From: Ricinus communis
Taxonomy: Eukaryota > Streptophyta > Magnoliopsida > Malpighiales > Euphorbiaceae
NCBI RefSeq assembly: GCF_019578655.1
Contig: NC_063265.1
Location: 16,168,285-16,232,284 of the forward strand
Length of the DNA stretch: 64,000 nt
Direction: 5' to 3'
How positions within the stretch are numbered: position 1 is the stretch's first letter; every line of letters begins with the position of its first letter. Shown piece by piece: positions 27,501 to 40,059 of the stretch. The position numbers and the translations under genes are program-made. Under the pieces are notes generated by a model that was given only the letters and a program-made list of their open reading frames with translations, was not told the DNA's origin and ran no database searches.

Positions 27501-29716
27501 GGCTAAGGATGAAGGCTTTTGATTAGGTAAAGATTGAAGAGCAAGCTGTTGTGTTATGGACCGTGGACCCCTTGTCGGTGGAAATTGTTGCCCAAGATGT
27601 TCAGATGGTGGATGTGATGTTAAGGACTGATGTGGTTGTGAAGGTGACATGTGCTGCTGCTGTGAATTTGTTGGAAGGGATTGATGTTGCTGAGGAATAT
27701 GCGATCTTTGTTGCAAAGAAGATGGTGAGTTTATCTGTGGTCTATATGATGGGGACGGCAGTGGAGGTTTGCCTTGAGATCCTGACGACAACCATGGCTG
27801 ATTAGGGGACTGCAAATTTTGTGATGTGTTTGGTGCTGGAGAACCAGAACCTACCAGAGAGGGTCTGATATAACCCTGACCTTGGAAATTCTGTAGGAAG
27901 GAAAAGGGAAAAAAACTCAGCATGCATAAAATAGAAAAGGGGAAAAGCAAACTTTTTTCCCTTTCCCGTGAAGCACAGAAAGGAAAAAAGATATCACTAA
28001 AAATGCAAAATCAATCAATAAACCCTACCTATTGCCCTAATGATTCACTTGAACTACAGTAAAAATGGTGCTCCAATCTATGGTCTACCAAATAGCTTTC
28101 AAGGGCACCTTCAATTATACCAGAATAAAGGGACACCTTTTAGACAAGACCTGTGAAATCCAGATTCAACTATAATTCTGCTAAACTAAATGCAAGTGAT
28201 AAAATGTTTTCTTGAATATCAGTTAATGATGCCAAGGAAAAGGCTTAATGCATGTCGACGTTCTCTAAAGCATAAACTCAGAGGCCAAAGCCGAATTTAA
28301 ATAGCAGATTATCTAATTATGTGGTTAGTGACTTGCCCCACATTGGGGAGTAAAGGCATTAATCTACTCGGGAGCTACTAGGACTCGACTCGGAAGACAG
28401 TCGCATTCAACTCGACTATCATCAAACTGAGATCAAGCTCGAGGAATTAGAGTAGCGAGTCGAGCCACTTTATAATACTCGACTCAAGTAGCTTCTGAGA
28501 TTATTGAGTATTTGATTTTATATTAAATATTATTAGAGTTTGAATTCAAGCTAATTCAAGCTTTAATTTAACAGTAATGTATAAACTTAAAATCAAGCTG
28601 AGCTCAAGTATGAAAATATAAAGCTATCCATCAAGTCTCAACGTCAAATTCTCAAGTCGAGCTTGAGCTGATGCTGTATTGACTGGTTGGCTTGACCACA
28701 CACTAGTCCCACATAATACATCTGTCTGGGATCTTCCAACTCAAACTAAGATAAAATGCATCCTTTTCTAGCCAACATATTGTTTTTAACACCTTAACAA
28801 AATACAACAGCAAATATTTAAACCATACAATCAACATTAAGGAGAAAAAACACAAAAAAGAAGAAAGAAATTAAAGAATAAAAAGGTAAATTCTTAAAAA
28901 AATGTGAGAATACTGACATGGGTGGTAGAAGAGTGATTATTAGATGGTCTAAGAACAGGTGATTGAAGTGCTGGTCTCTGTTGATGATTTGCCCTAATTT
29001 GGGAACTTGATGTATTCATTGATCCCATCATCCCCATTCCTGGCCTCACCTACAAGTACAAACAACTCAACAGCAGTAAACAAAAGAAAAACATCATCCA
29101 TAAAAACTAACTATTTTTAAAAATAATGTTTTAAAATAAAACCAACCTGCGAATTAGCCGTGAACTGCTGTCCAAGAGTAGAGGTAAAAGGAGGACCAGG
29201 AGAAGGGGCGGGAACACCAATAGTAACGCCACCTACGCCGCCCCTTGGCTGGAGAGTAGCAGGAATTGGAGGCGAAACAGAGGGAGAAGATGAAGAAGAA
29301 GGAATAGAAGAGAAATGTGAAAAGTGTGGATGTGGGTTTGGCCATGGTCTATGCAGTTGTGGTGGCCTAGTATTAGTAGCAGTAGTAGTAGAGGTTGTGT
29401 GTGGTTGAGACTGTGGCTGAGTAATGAGTGGAGTAGTAGTAGTTGTAGTAGTAGAAGCTGAGGGTTTAGGGTTAGGGTTAGGTTTTTGAGAAGGGCTTGC
29501 AGGAACGGCCGACGCGGATTGCGGTTGAGATGCAGGTGTTGGTTGTTGTTGTTGCTGCAGCAGCTGCGGCTGCTGCTGCTGAGGTGGTGCTGGCGATTGA
29601 AGTGCCGGGGATGGAGGCTGCTGCAGTGGCTGCTGCGGCTGCGGCTGCGGCTGCGGTGATGGTTGAGAAGGCAGCGAAGTGGTGGTAGTGGAGGGAGATG
29701 GGGCTTGATTGTCCAT
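24596..29716 (-). CDS. TAF12: TFIID subunit TAF12, 8 exons, complete
   Basis: Histone-fold subunit of TFIID (and SAGA) that pairs with TAF4 (ADA1 in SAGA) and helps position RNA polymerase II at promoters in the nucleus. Exons on the minus strand: 29716-29147, 29049-28918, 27890-27360, 26041-25967, 25411-25333, 25252-25188, 25018-24983, 24727-24596; 1620 nt, 539 aa, all GT..AG. Residues 1-190 are very rich in Pro, Gln, Ser and Thr; 191-395 continue as a Q/P/S-rich linker. The histone fold starts at about 397 with [13 protein letters not shown] and [20 protein letters not shown], continues through [20 protein letters not shown] and [20 protein letters not shown] (ending near 485). A tail with a weakly conserved basic stretch follows. 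The length matches plant TAF12 proteins of about 540 residues. Nothing is broken, so it should be a working gene. Confidence 0.95.
28370..28690. mobile_element. Repeat inside TAF12 intron 2
   Basis: Within the roughly 1-kb second intron, this 320-bp stretch is built of CTCGA/TCGAG words (ACTCGACTCGG, AAGCTCGAGG, GCGAGTCGAGCC, AAGTCGAGCTTGAGCTGA), unlike the rest of the intron. Such TCGAG-rich blocks are a common look of small plant transposons. I could not define clean ends or a target duplication, so the boundaries are approximate. Confidence 0.4.
29460..29482. repeat. Telomere-like repeat inside TAF12 exon 1
   Basis: On the plus strand the sequence reads GGGTTTAGGGTTAGGGTTAG, close to the plant telomere repeat TTTAGGG. 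It lies wholly within TAF12 exon 1, where the minus strand translates it as PNPNPKPS, so it is read in frame as part of the Pro-rich N-terminus. Confidence 0.75.
29540..29660. repeat. CTG/CAG-type repeats encoding Gln and Pro in TAF12
   Basis: Interrupted GCTG/TTGTTG/GCTGCGG triplet runs encode QQQ and PQP stretches in the first TAF12 exon. Long triplet runs like these change length easily by slippage, so the N-terminus is likely to vary between accessions. Confidence 0.8.
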
Positions 29717-30724
29717 CTAAAGATTTTTGCAAGTCGTGGAGGGAAATTTTGGTAAAGGATTTTAGATAGACATCCTGATTTGTGGTACGGAGCTGTATTT
29801 ATACTCTGTATGTATCTTCTTTTTCTCTCTTTTTTGTTTTTGGATTTGAAACGAGAAATTCTGTGTCGTTTTCCATTTAGCTTTCTTCTGTCGTTTAAGT
29901 CACATGGCAACCAAGATATAAAATATAGTAGACGCTCTATTTATTAACATATTTAGTGGATTAAAAAATCATTAAATTTCAAAAAATTTGACTTATTAAA
30001 GTATAACAATTAAAATTTTAAAATAGTTCTCAATCAATATATTCAAAAGCATAATGCGTTAAATAAATATAAAATTAATAAATTATTTTATTAAAATGAG
30101 TCTATATTCTAATTAAATATTTAATTTTCAATTTAATAAGCGATGATAGAAAAAAAACATATATACTCTAAAATTATTTTTGCTATCCTTCTACAATAAT
30201 ATAGAATATTATCTTTATTACTTATATTACCCCTGAAATATCTCTTTTTATATTCTTTTTTTTATGAATCTTTTTATAGTTCATATTATGAAAAGTCGTT
30301 ACCAAAATTTATTAATTATTGTTTAATAGAACTATTAATTACCTAATATAAAACAGAGTTGGTTTCTCTAAAATTTATTAATTAATAGAATAATTAATCT
30401 ATTAATATTATATATAAAATGGGCAGACTGTATTTCAAAATATTTATCTACTATGACTATTTTAATACCGTTTAGGATTAGCTTGGCATAAGATTTTAAT
30501 AAAAGTTACGTAAATTGATAATTATTTTAAATTTAATTAAATAAATTTTAGTAATTAACACCTAATAACTATTTTAAATATATTCAATTTATTTATGTGT
30601 AAATATTTTAGACTTGCAGTTATGTAATATGGTAGTTATGGATGCAGTTAATATAAATTTTTAGTAATACATGAAGAATCATATGATAGGGGAATTCTGC
30701 ATAGAAAAGTGTCTAAAGTTGCAC
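29717..30724. other. Upstream region of TAF12 and AT-rich spacer
   Basis: The first 200 bases hold the TAF12 5' leader and promoter; the minus strand shows TATACAGAGT-type words near 29805 but no clear TATA box. From 29930 to 30700 the sequence is simple AT-rich DNA with no gene or repeat I can name. Confidence 0.45.
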
Positions 30725-32650
30725 TGAAACCCAGAATGCATTTATTGATGCACCATTGTCATCAAGCAGTGCCTGGTAATCTTGGTTAGAGTTTCCATAC
30801 TTCACATCTGAAACAGGAAAGGATCCTTCTCTCTGTGTCCAGAAAAAGTGAACAACTTATTAACTTGGAGTTTAACTTCGCTTGATCAGTGGCCTGAAAA
30901 ACTGACCAGTCAATGGCCACGATTGCAGAAGCAAAGAAAATATAACCAGGTGACCTGCAGACAATTCGTGGCATAATGGGCAGGTATGAGTGTGACTAAG
31001 CTGGCAACTACGCGCCTCATGGCTTTTAAAATTCAAGAGCAACAGTATCTTCCTTCTGATGGTAGATATCTGTAAACAAAAGGAAACATGACTGTTGATT
31101 TAACAGACATGTTCTTTGAACTAAATGCGGGCAGCAATATACAGTTTCTCCTCTTCTGCATTGGTGAAAATAGTTAAGAAAGAAAATAAATAAGAACGAT
31201 CAATTACAAAATCAGCAGACAGTTTGACTGATTCCAGACTCTTTAGCTCCAGTGCAGATTAAGATAAGGTTATGGAATGAAAAAAAATATCAGACTCTTT
31301 TCCCCAAAGTTGCTGACATTTTGCAAAGAAGGTGTCAAAAATATGCATCTACTATAGACTTTAGCTATGATTATGAGTTAACTCACAAGTATATTAACTA
31401 TTTAATAACATGATAAAGCAATCGGAAGAAAAGTATTAGCAACAAATCTAAAAGTAACAGAAAATTATTACACAAACTGTACCTGCACATTTAGTTTGTG
31501 TAAAAAAACTACGAAGAGGAAGCTCAGACAGTTTTGACAATAGAAATGGAAGTAAAACGTTTTACGTCTAAGCTAAAGGAAAGTCGTTGCTCTTTCAGCT
31601 AAGGGTAAAAGGAAGAGGAGGAAGCAATATGTCAGGTCAATCGCAGCATACTTCGGGGGAGTAAAGGAGCTGTGCTTTCAGTGTGAGCAGCTGGACGGAG
31701 AAAGCAAGTATTCAAAGGTTCAATCGAGACAACTTGTTTGGCTAAAGGTAAAAATAAGTTTTAAATGTTATAGGTAAAGGCAAGTATTAAATGTTTCAAA
31801 GTTATTTATTTGGGGTGTGACACAATTGATTTGCTAACTATGATTAAATAAAAGAGTGCTAAGTGGGAGTAGATTGAAAATAACAAAAATAATAAAAGAA
31901 GTACCGAATAAAAATAAATTGAAAATTTTATATCAAATAGAAATAAGAGAAAAAAATTTAATGCGAGCGAGGCATTTTAGCCACGAATATCGACTGCCAA
32001 GGAAGAACCATGTCAGAACTATCAGTCTATGACCCATGTTATTGAGAAAGAATCCAATATAGTCACAATAGAAATTGATGTGAACTGCTATTCTCTGTCA
32101 TATGAAACAATTCATAAAGAGTTTATTGATTTTGAGAATGCCAAATCAGCACCACGATCAGAAAAGAAAGTATCAAAATTTTAGTGGATACATCAAACTA
32201 TAGCTACAGGGTCATTCATTCTACATGGATCCTATAATACAGTGCATTGGCAAAACCCGTCTTCGTGTCCCTCTACTCTATATCAAATATTATATAAAAT
32301 AAAGATAAAAAGAGAAGGGTCAAATCAGCCATTGTTTATAGAAGAAAATGTCCTTGACAACAAGAAAGCCTTGGAGGTACCAATACCAAGAAACCTACAG
32401 GGACAACGGTTATGTATGTCAAAGAAAACTAACTCCCAAAAGACACACACACACATATACATATATATATATTAACTGGAATTTCATTTCCTATTCAATC
32501 CTATAACGATTGATAACAGCGAAGGAAAAACATTGGTTTTAGATGCTTGTACGACAAGATGCTCTCATATACCAAAGTTAAACTCAAGTAAGCTGGAGTG
32601 AGGCTCAGCAAATACAGAGTTCTCCAATTAACATTTCTTCTCCACCAACT
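30725..32650 (-). pseudogene. Decayed tandem copy of the SLC35F transporter gene
   Basis: This stretch is a degenerate, colinear copy of the intact transporter gene at 34338-36730. Matching blocks in the same strand and order are: exon 2 (32535-32600 against 36411-36503, sharing TACCAAAG), exon 3 (32370-32400 against 36258-36277, sharing TACCAAGAAACCT), exon 4 (31981-32095 against 35949-36066, sharing GCCAAGGAAGAACCATGT), exon 7 and its flank (31225-31290 against 35277-35335, including GTTATGGAATG beyond the exon), the exon 9 end (31045-31070 against 34755-34775) and exon 10 (30920-30965 against 34640-34690). Exons 5, 6, 8, 1 and 11 are not clearly recoverable. Retained intron-flank similarity shows it arose by DNA duplication, not by retroposition. 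No long open frame survives. Confidence 0.75.
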
Positions 32651-33239
32651 AATCATTTCAGGCCAATATACTATGTCAGAATTTAGCTGAGCTACAAAAC
32701 GACTATATATATATATATATATACATATTTTATATTAAAGAATCTTTCATGTTGTTTAGTTATATTTATTTGCCCTTTTTTCTTTTCATTTATGTTCTTT
32801 TAACAAATGTGGATGATTGCTTCTACTCATTGTAAGAGTCATACTTGTTAGACATTCTTTTATTTATCAAGCAGACGCTATAGCCCTATCTACCGAGTTG
32901 TTTTACTCTGAAAAGCATCAGTTTTCAAAATTTCAGGGATTATAATTTATAAATTATAATGCATGGTCAGGGGCAGACAAAAAATTGAGACGAGTGGAGG
33001 CTAAATCATGAAATCGGTTCTTGAAATATCACAAACTCTAATCATGAAAATAGTGTCTCTACAACTAATAAGCAGGGAAACTTGGTGCAATGCCTGACAA
33101 ACAATTAGACTGAAAATATTGAGAAAACATGAAATCATTGAGTCTTTTTAATATCATTATAGAACTTGACAGAGTTGGTTAGATTAGAGTTTGATGGAGG
33201 CTGGATGTGACATTATTGTATTATAGTGTTTAAAAAAGA

Positions 33240-33440
33240 GGCTTACATCCTTTAACAGTCTCTTCATTTTAAGCTTGATGTTGTTCTTTCCATGTCACTA
33301 AAAAAAATCCGAACTGCAAAGAAAATAAAAGGAAAAAGAAATTGTAACAAAAAAACAAATTATAAACTTCATGGAACGATTCTAAAGGTTCTAAGATTTT
33401 TACCTGTCATGTTCCTAGCCATGAGAAGTACTACTAAGGG
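33240..33440. repeat. Second copy of the sequence just past the transporter stop
   Basis: The sequence here (CATCCTTTAACAGTCTCTTC, TTTAAGCTTGATGTTGTTCT, then TTTTTACCTGTCATGTTCCT and AGCCATGAGAAGTACTA) parallels 34125-34335 (CATCCTTTGACATAGTCTTC, GCTAAGCTTGAAGTTTTTCT, TATTTACCATTACTGCTCCT and TAGCATATAAGAAGCACC). This is the 3' flank of the intact transporter gene, so the local duplication extended past the decayed copy or happened more than once. Confidence 0.55.
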
Positions 33441-33529
33441 CTGAGGTTTTTACCTTAATTTTAATTTTTTTTTATCTATGGCGTTTAATTTATAGGAGAT
33501 TATTGTTGTATACATCACAATTAATAAGA

Positions 33530-33620
33530 AAGTGACACGTATGTATGAGTATTTTATACTTTAATATTGAATTATTAACACATATTTTATTATTTAAAAC
33601 TAATGAATATGTGTCAACTA
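33530..33620. repeat. Dispersed palindromic repeat, copy D
   Basis: Another copy of the family at 714-835: TATTTTATACTTTAATATTG, TTAACACATATTTTATTATT and AAATATGTGTCAACTAATAT, with the palindrome arms ACACATA and TATGTGT. Confidence 0.4.
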
Positions 33621-34337
33621 ATATGAATAATAATCACTTAGCTTAAAGGTCGAATCTCGACTAATCCAGAAAGTCGAAACTTTATGATAGACTTATTTGA
33701 GTAAATGATGACCCTTAAATCTAGAGATCTCCTTATCAAAGGTAAGATATTTACGAAAAAGTCCAAGCTGAATATTCTAAAAGGACAATATGATAATGTT
33801 ACTAAAAAAACATTAAACTCTAATAGATAAAAAGGTAATTTTCTTTTATTATTCTCTAACTTTTATAGAAAACAGATAATTCTCCAATTATGATCTACTT
33901 TAGGCATTAGAGTAGAATCGCCGAAATCTGACATTCACTCAGACAACCTCTTCTTTTTTTTATTTTGCAGATCTTATAAACCAAAAATCTTCAAACTCTC
34001 ACAAAGCTCTCTAAAATTTGCCGAATTCATCAATTAATAATAATAATTTCTTCTCATAGTTATAATACTAACAAATGATAAAATAAAATAGTGTGGAAAA
34101 AAACAAAAAGGGTGGCTCTGCTGTCTGCATCCTTTGACATAGTCTTCATGCTAAGCTTGAAGTTTTTCTTCCCACTGTTAATTCAAATCTGGAATATGAA
34201 GATCATCCTGCAAAGATTGGACCCCATAAAAGCCGTTGTAATAAAATAGAATTTGACAAGATTACTATGAAGGTTCAAGATATTTACCATTACTGCTCCT
34301 AGTTATAGCATATAAGAAGCACCGTGAGCTGCTCCAC

Positions 34338-36730
34338 TTATAATGAAACAAAAGGCCCATTTCCATCATTAAGCACTTGGTACTCTCCATTGGAGTTTCC
34401 TTCCTCTAGAGCAGGTATAGGAGCTGAACTTTCTTTATCACTGTTAAAGAAATTAATCAGCAGCATCTTTTAATTATGAAAGTATTTTACACATTCGCTT
34501 TTGCATTTGAGAAAGATTTCTTCAGAAGAGGAGAAAAGACTGAATCAACTTATATATATTTTCAAGAGACTGCACAAATAGCAAAAGAAGACACACATAA
34601 CAAGAATTTGAGCTTACGTCGTTGAATAAATGATTAGTCCAACTGTTACGACTGCAAGAGACAGAAAGTATAACCAATCAACCTGCAATTGAGGCAATGC
34701 AATTTGATCAGTGGTACAGCAAGGGAAAGACCACTAGTCCACATATCTTGTGGCTTAGTACCTCCTGATGGTAGAAACAGATGCGAAAAACGACTGCCCA
34801 CATATCAGATGTCAGCATGGACAGATTGAACATTGTGGCTCCACCCAACTATATTTTGAAAAAGGCACAGACAAAAAAGAAAACTCTCATGAGAGATTAT
34901 AACCATGAATTAATCAGATAGATTGGAAACAGAATGTGGGTTGTCTGTATGCTGGACTTGTGCAACTATATCAATCAGTCTCCACCTCACTCAAAGTTCA
35001 TAAAAATATTAGCTTCTTAATTTCATTTAACAGTAGCAATTTGACAAATGGTGGAACTAAATACCTTTAGAACAAAAGGAGTAAGGGTATAGAACATAAA
35101 CATTGACAGAGTATAACCAGCTATGGCTAATATCTGAAAGCCAAACGAAATAGATGTCAGTTTTCAAACAGTAACCAATCAAATATGATCTTTCATCAAC
35201 AGATGAAAAATTGATCATATTGGCTAAGGTCCTCTATGAATGCAAGAAAATATTACTTACAATATCTGCAGTCCAGTTGATTGATTTCAGGGTCTTTAGC
35301 TCTAATACAGATCTTAATAAAGTTATGGAATGCAAGTAATAGTCTGATTTTGTACACAGTCTTAAAAATATTTAGTCTTTAAAGCTAGAATTACAGCTAA
35401 AGGAATTGTAATGTCCCAAAAGCAATTAAAGTTTCAAAGGATACAACTGAACCACAGACACTAGCAATCCAAAAATACCAAGCATTGCCACCACTTCAAC
35501 ACGATCTTTATTCTTAACAAAGAATTCCTGCACTTTCAGGACGAATTAGAAGATGAACAACCGACGATGTGAAAAGAGAGAGTAGATTTCATGGTTTTGA
35601 TTTTGCACATGAAAATATTTGCTGTAGCTAAGACAACAAAAGTTGGATAAGACATCTGCAGAGCTTGAATAAAATTCACCTACGTACCTCACCAACATTA
35701 CTTAAAGCAAAGAAAATTGTACCAGCAATAACAAGTAAATCACCCAAAAGAGGCCTCGAACCACCTACGAGATAAATGTGATTGTGAATATTATGCGCAA
35801 AATTAAGCATTAGTACAATTGGGAATCATGTGAGGATCGTAAAATGTACTTTGAAGAAGAGAAAAAACTGTTACCTCCACCTCCAACGCCAGCATCAGAT
35901 AAAAGCACTAAACCAAGCCCCAACACACAGAGGGCTGCACCAAATAGCTGCCAGATTGAATATCGCGTGCCAAGGAAGAACCATGTGAGAACTATGGCCC
36001 ATACTATTGTCCAGCAGTCCAATAATGTCACACTAGTGATTGATGTGTACTGATATGCTCTATTTACTGCATCAAAAATTTTGTCAAGAACAGTAAGTGA
36101 ATGATTACTGGTAATCCAAAATAGTATCAAACTGATGATAAGTTTTCCAACTTTCCAACCAGACACAATGATGAACTCACTTGTCAGAATCAATTTCAAG
36201 TACAAGAAGCATGACTTACCAAGATAGTTGCCTTGAACATCAACGAATCCTAAGAGAAGATACCAGTACCAAGAAACCTGAAAACCCCAAGCCACAAATT
36301 ATATGTCAAATCCTCATTAACTCGCGATATAGGATCAGAACTAGTTTCTTATTTTCTATATAATTCTTATTTTAAAACGAAATAACAGAAAGAAAGGGAG
36401 ACAGATACCCTTAGTTTTTGGCGCCTATACAGCAAAATGCTTCCAAATACCAAAGCTAAAGCAAAGTAATTGAAGCTGGATTGAGTAATGGGTGCATCAA
36501 TACCTAGAGAAGAAGTGAAGGTTATAAATATGAAAATTAAGAAAAATTACCAGAAATACTTTTAAAGTGGTTGTTAAAAAAAGTTTACCTAGATCAACTA
36601 CTAGTGAAGATGTGAGGCTGCAAACTGCAAGTATAAAAGAAACTACTTGACCTAACAACAGCAAGTACAGTATCTTCAGGGTAGCATGGCTTTTCCACCA
36701 TCTGCAGCTGTTGTTGCCATACCAGTTCAT
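34338..36730 (-). CDS. SLC35F-type transporter, 11 exons, complete
   Basis: Integral membrane protein of the solute carrier 35 F1/F2/F6-like family (plant DUF914 proteins), drug/metabolite transporter superfamily; the substrate of plant members is not established. Exons on the minus strand: 36730-36589, 36503-36409, 36277-36220, 36066-35875, 35764-35688, 35527-35445, 35312-35261, 35133-35065, 34848-34762, 34682-34618, 34440-34338; 1023 nt, 340 aa, all GT..AG. The start MNWYGNNSCRWW matches the family's short N-terminus. About ten membrane segments follow. Signature stretches are APITQSSFNYFALALVFGS (exon 2), QYTSITSVTLLDCWTIVWA (exon 4), RPLLGDLLVIAGTIFFALSN (exon 5) and LGGATMFNLSMLTSDMW (exon 9). 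A hydrophilic acidic tail ends the protein. A frame extended upstream of 36730 starts with TTG, not ATG, and is not used. An old, decayed tandem copy lies downstream. Confidence 0.92.
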
Positions 36731-39700
36731 TCTGAGGCCACAGACAAAAGCCAAAGAGAATTAAAACGAAAAAACAAAACAACCTTCTCGATGTGACTGT
36801 TGGAAATGAAAATCAACATACAGAACCCCTTTCCATTTTTTCCTGCATTGCGCAGTTCTTTTACGTTGAATTATAATGATATTTTACAGCATAGTGTAGT
36901 TTAGACAATTTTTAAAGGTCTCCATGCATCCTTCAGCTACCATTCTTTTTCTTTTTTCTTTCTTATGGTTCTGTTGTCATTTTGACTGTAAGTTGTATCA
37001 GCTGTCGTTGATGGAGCTGAGGCTTGTCTCCTCTGAATTAATTTTGTCAATGAAATTGTTTCTGTGTAAGAGAATATGTTCCTTAAGCTACCAAACATTT
37101 TGCCTAGACTGTGGAGACTATGGTCTTTTCCCGTGTTGATTTCTTAATTTTATTTTTCATCCCATAGCTTTTCCTTTTCATACTTTTATTATATTTAACT
37201 TGGCCATTTTATATTTTCTGCTCAGAGAGAAAAAAATAAAAAAATAAAAAAAATAGCCCGGTCTCCCTCACGTGAATTTCTCTGCCAGATCATTCTAACT
37301 TCTTTGAATATGTACTTTTAAAAATAACTAATAATTTACTATTATTATTATTATTTAATTATAAAATTAAACTTATAAATAAAAATAATAAATTTTAATT
37401 TATAATACTTAATTTTTAATATTCTTCTAAATACTTTTTATGACTTTATTAATAGATAATTTATAAATTATATTAAATATATTTATTATTTAATTTTAAT
37501 GTAGTGAATACTGTTAATATAATTAATATTATTATATTTTAAAACTAAAAATTATTGGATATTTAAAAAATTAATTTATTAATAAATATAATATTAAAGA
37601 TATAATTTAAAATTTTATTTTTGAGAATTAGAATCATTATCTAATTAGAGAACTAACTTATTTGTTAATATAATATTAAAATATAATATTCTTAATATAA
37701 AATTAAAATTTTATCTAATTAGAAAATATTATTAATTAGTAAATATAATATTAAAATATATCTAAAATATTAATTTTTGTAAATAAAATTAAAATTTAAT
37801 TAGGAATATAAATTATTATTCAATAATTAATAGAATAAATTATAAAATTATATATAAATTTAAATTTTATATGTTAAAAATAAATAAATATATATATATA
37901 TATATATATATATCATATGTCAAAAAGAATTTTAATTTTTATAAATTTATATGAAGAGAGTGAGAAATACAGAAAGAGATATCATTCCATTGTCTATATA
38001 TAATATAAACAATAAATACTAAAATTATTTTTGTAAAAGAAAAATAGCAAAAGAAATATTGATATAAAATATAATATGTATTATGTTAAAAAGATAATTC
38101 ATGATATCCATAGCTATTGAAAAACAACAGGGCGTATTGTATAAGTTATATTAGTGGAGAATATGTTGATGATTCAAAATATAAGTTGTACAATTCAAAG
38201 CAGATATATTCTGATATTTTTAATTCATATACATTGATAATTTTATGTGATCATGATTCTTTTATATATTTTTCGTCCGACTGATTCTTATATTTTATGA
38301 AGCTAGTCCAGTTTGCCAATGTACTTGAAGTTACCCTATTTCACTCCGAAGCTAAAGACAATAGCAAACAGTCAACATCTACCATATATGCATATGTTTT
38401 TTCTTTTTTTTCTTTACAAATATGAATATTTTAAAAGAAAAATTATATAAATGTAGTTTTATTTAAATAGAAAATTATTTATATAAGAACTAAAATTTTA
38501 AAGAATATTTTCATCGTAATGAAAAGAGAAATTTTTAAAAACAATTGATTAGGCTTTGCTTTTCTGTGGAAAATATTCTTCGGATCGATAAACTGTTTTA
38601 AAAAGACGGATTCAAAACAGATAATTAATTTTAAAAAAATATAAAAAATATCTAATATATTTTATTATTAAATTTGTAATTTTCTTATTTTTATTGTAAT
38701 AAAATATCAAAAATATAATTTTACAGAAATTACTTTATTAATTTTAAGATGTTTTTAAAAAAATTCCACTAACTTGTACACACTCTTAGGAAACCAATTT
38801 CCATCAAATTATTTAGGAATAGTTTAGTTTTATTAATTATGTAAGCTTAATAATTTAGAATCTATTTGAAAAATTCTATCAAATCTCTTAGGATTTGATT
38901 TAGTAAATGATCAATTCTGTGGATTTAATGATATTAGGATTTTAAATAATTTTTTTATTTACATCGCAATTTAAAATTTTCTAATATTTTATAAAATTTA
39001 TTTATATCAGACAATATAGTAGTAGTTTCCATAAATTGATGTTGTTGTATTCTTGGCCATATATTATATACATAGGACAAATTTCAACTAACATATAGTA
39101 AAATGAAAAAATCCAAAATGATAAATTCAGATAGTTAGATGTTTTAATTCAATTAAAAAGTAACAACATGAGTTCGAGTCATTGATCGCTTAATCAGTAT
39201 GAAGTCTAAGAATCATCGAAAATGGAACTTTGCGGATTCATCAAAATTCTTACAGCTACAAGTAACTCTTTTTATAATAAAATTAAAGGAAATCAAATTA
39301 TTGATATACATTAATATCCACAGCATAAGCACTATTAATAAAATGTTATTTTTCCTATCTTTACAGCTAAAATATATTTTATTTTTTGTAATATAAAATG
39401 TTAAAGGAAATCAAACAGTTTTTAATATAAAAAAGAGCCACTTTAATAATAAAATTGTTCCTTTCTCTATTATTTTATCTTGCAAAATTTATATTTTTAT
39501 AAAATAAATCCCTTGATGATACTCCAATCAATGATAGTATTTTATTTTTGATAAATTCATTAAATCTAGATAAAATATTTTATTTTTTAATTTTTTAAAT
39601 AATTTTTTTATAAAAATTATATTCTTTAAAATAATAAAATATCATTTAATATTATATTATCTTTTTTTACTAAACAATAATTAACCATATAATACTGGTA

Positions 39701-40050
39701 TATGTTTATTTTACCGCGATCAGTACTAAACTTCTCGTATAATTAGATCCATCTCTTAACGTTTGTAAATGCCATGAGAGGAAAACTTTTAACATACTTA
39801 TTTTTTATACATAAACATTATCCCGTTATGAAAATTCTATTTTTAATTAAAACCAATCTTTAGTTCTTAAAAATATTAATTATCATTTTCATTTTAGTTT
39901 TTATAAATATAATTAATAAGTTAGAAAAGTCTTTTACTCTTATGTGATATATGTTAATTCACCTTTCACTCAATAACAGCACGTGTTTATATTTTATATT
40001 CATATAAATTCAAATCTAATTCAGTTTTTCTTTAAAAATAATTATGACCA
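36731..40050. other. Promoter side of the transporter gene, then AT-rich desert
   Basis: From 36731 to about 37250 lies the upstream region of the transporter gene. From 37260 to 40050 the sequence is extremely AT-rich and low in complexity (including an AT run at 37888-37913). I see no gene, and the short open frames translate to Ile/Asn/Lys-rich chains with no family features. Confidence 0.55.
37888..37913. repeat. (AT)n microsatellite
   Basis: A run of about 13 AT units in gene-free DNA. Confidence 0.9.
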
Positions 40051-40059
40051 AAACAATAG

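Noticed and set aside
27551..27805. Plus-strand open frame opposite TAF12 exon 3
   Set aside because: It is the antisense of a low-complexity coding exon and has no domain.
29233..29910. Long minus-strand open frame (225 aa) overlapping TAF12 exon 1 in another frame
   Set aside because: It is a shadow of the Gln/Pro-rich TAF12 first exon: repeats of CTG/CAG leave all frames open. The true frame continues through correct splice junctions into the histone fold.
36731..36754. Upstream in-frame start for the transporter
   Set aside because: The codon at 36754 (minus) is TTG; MNWYG at 36730 is a true ATG and fits the family.
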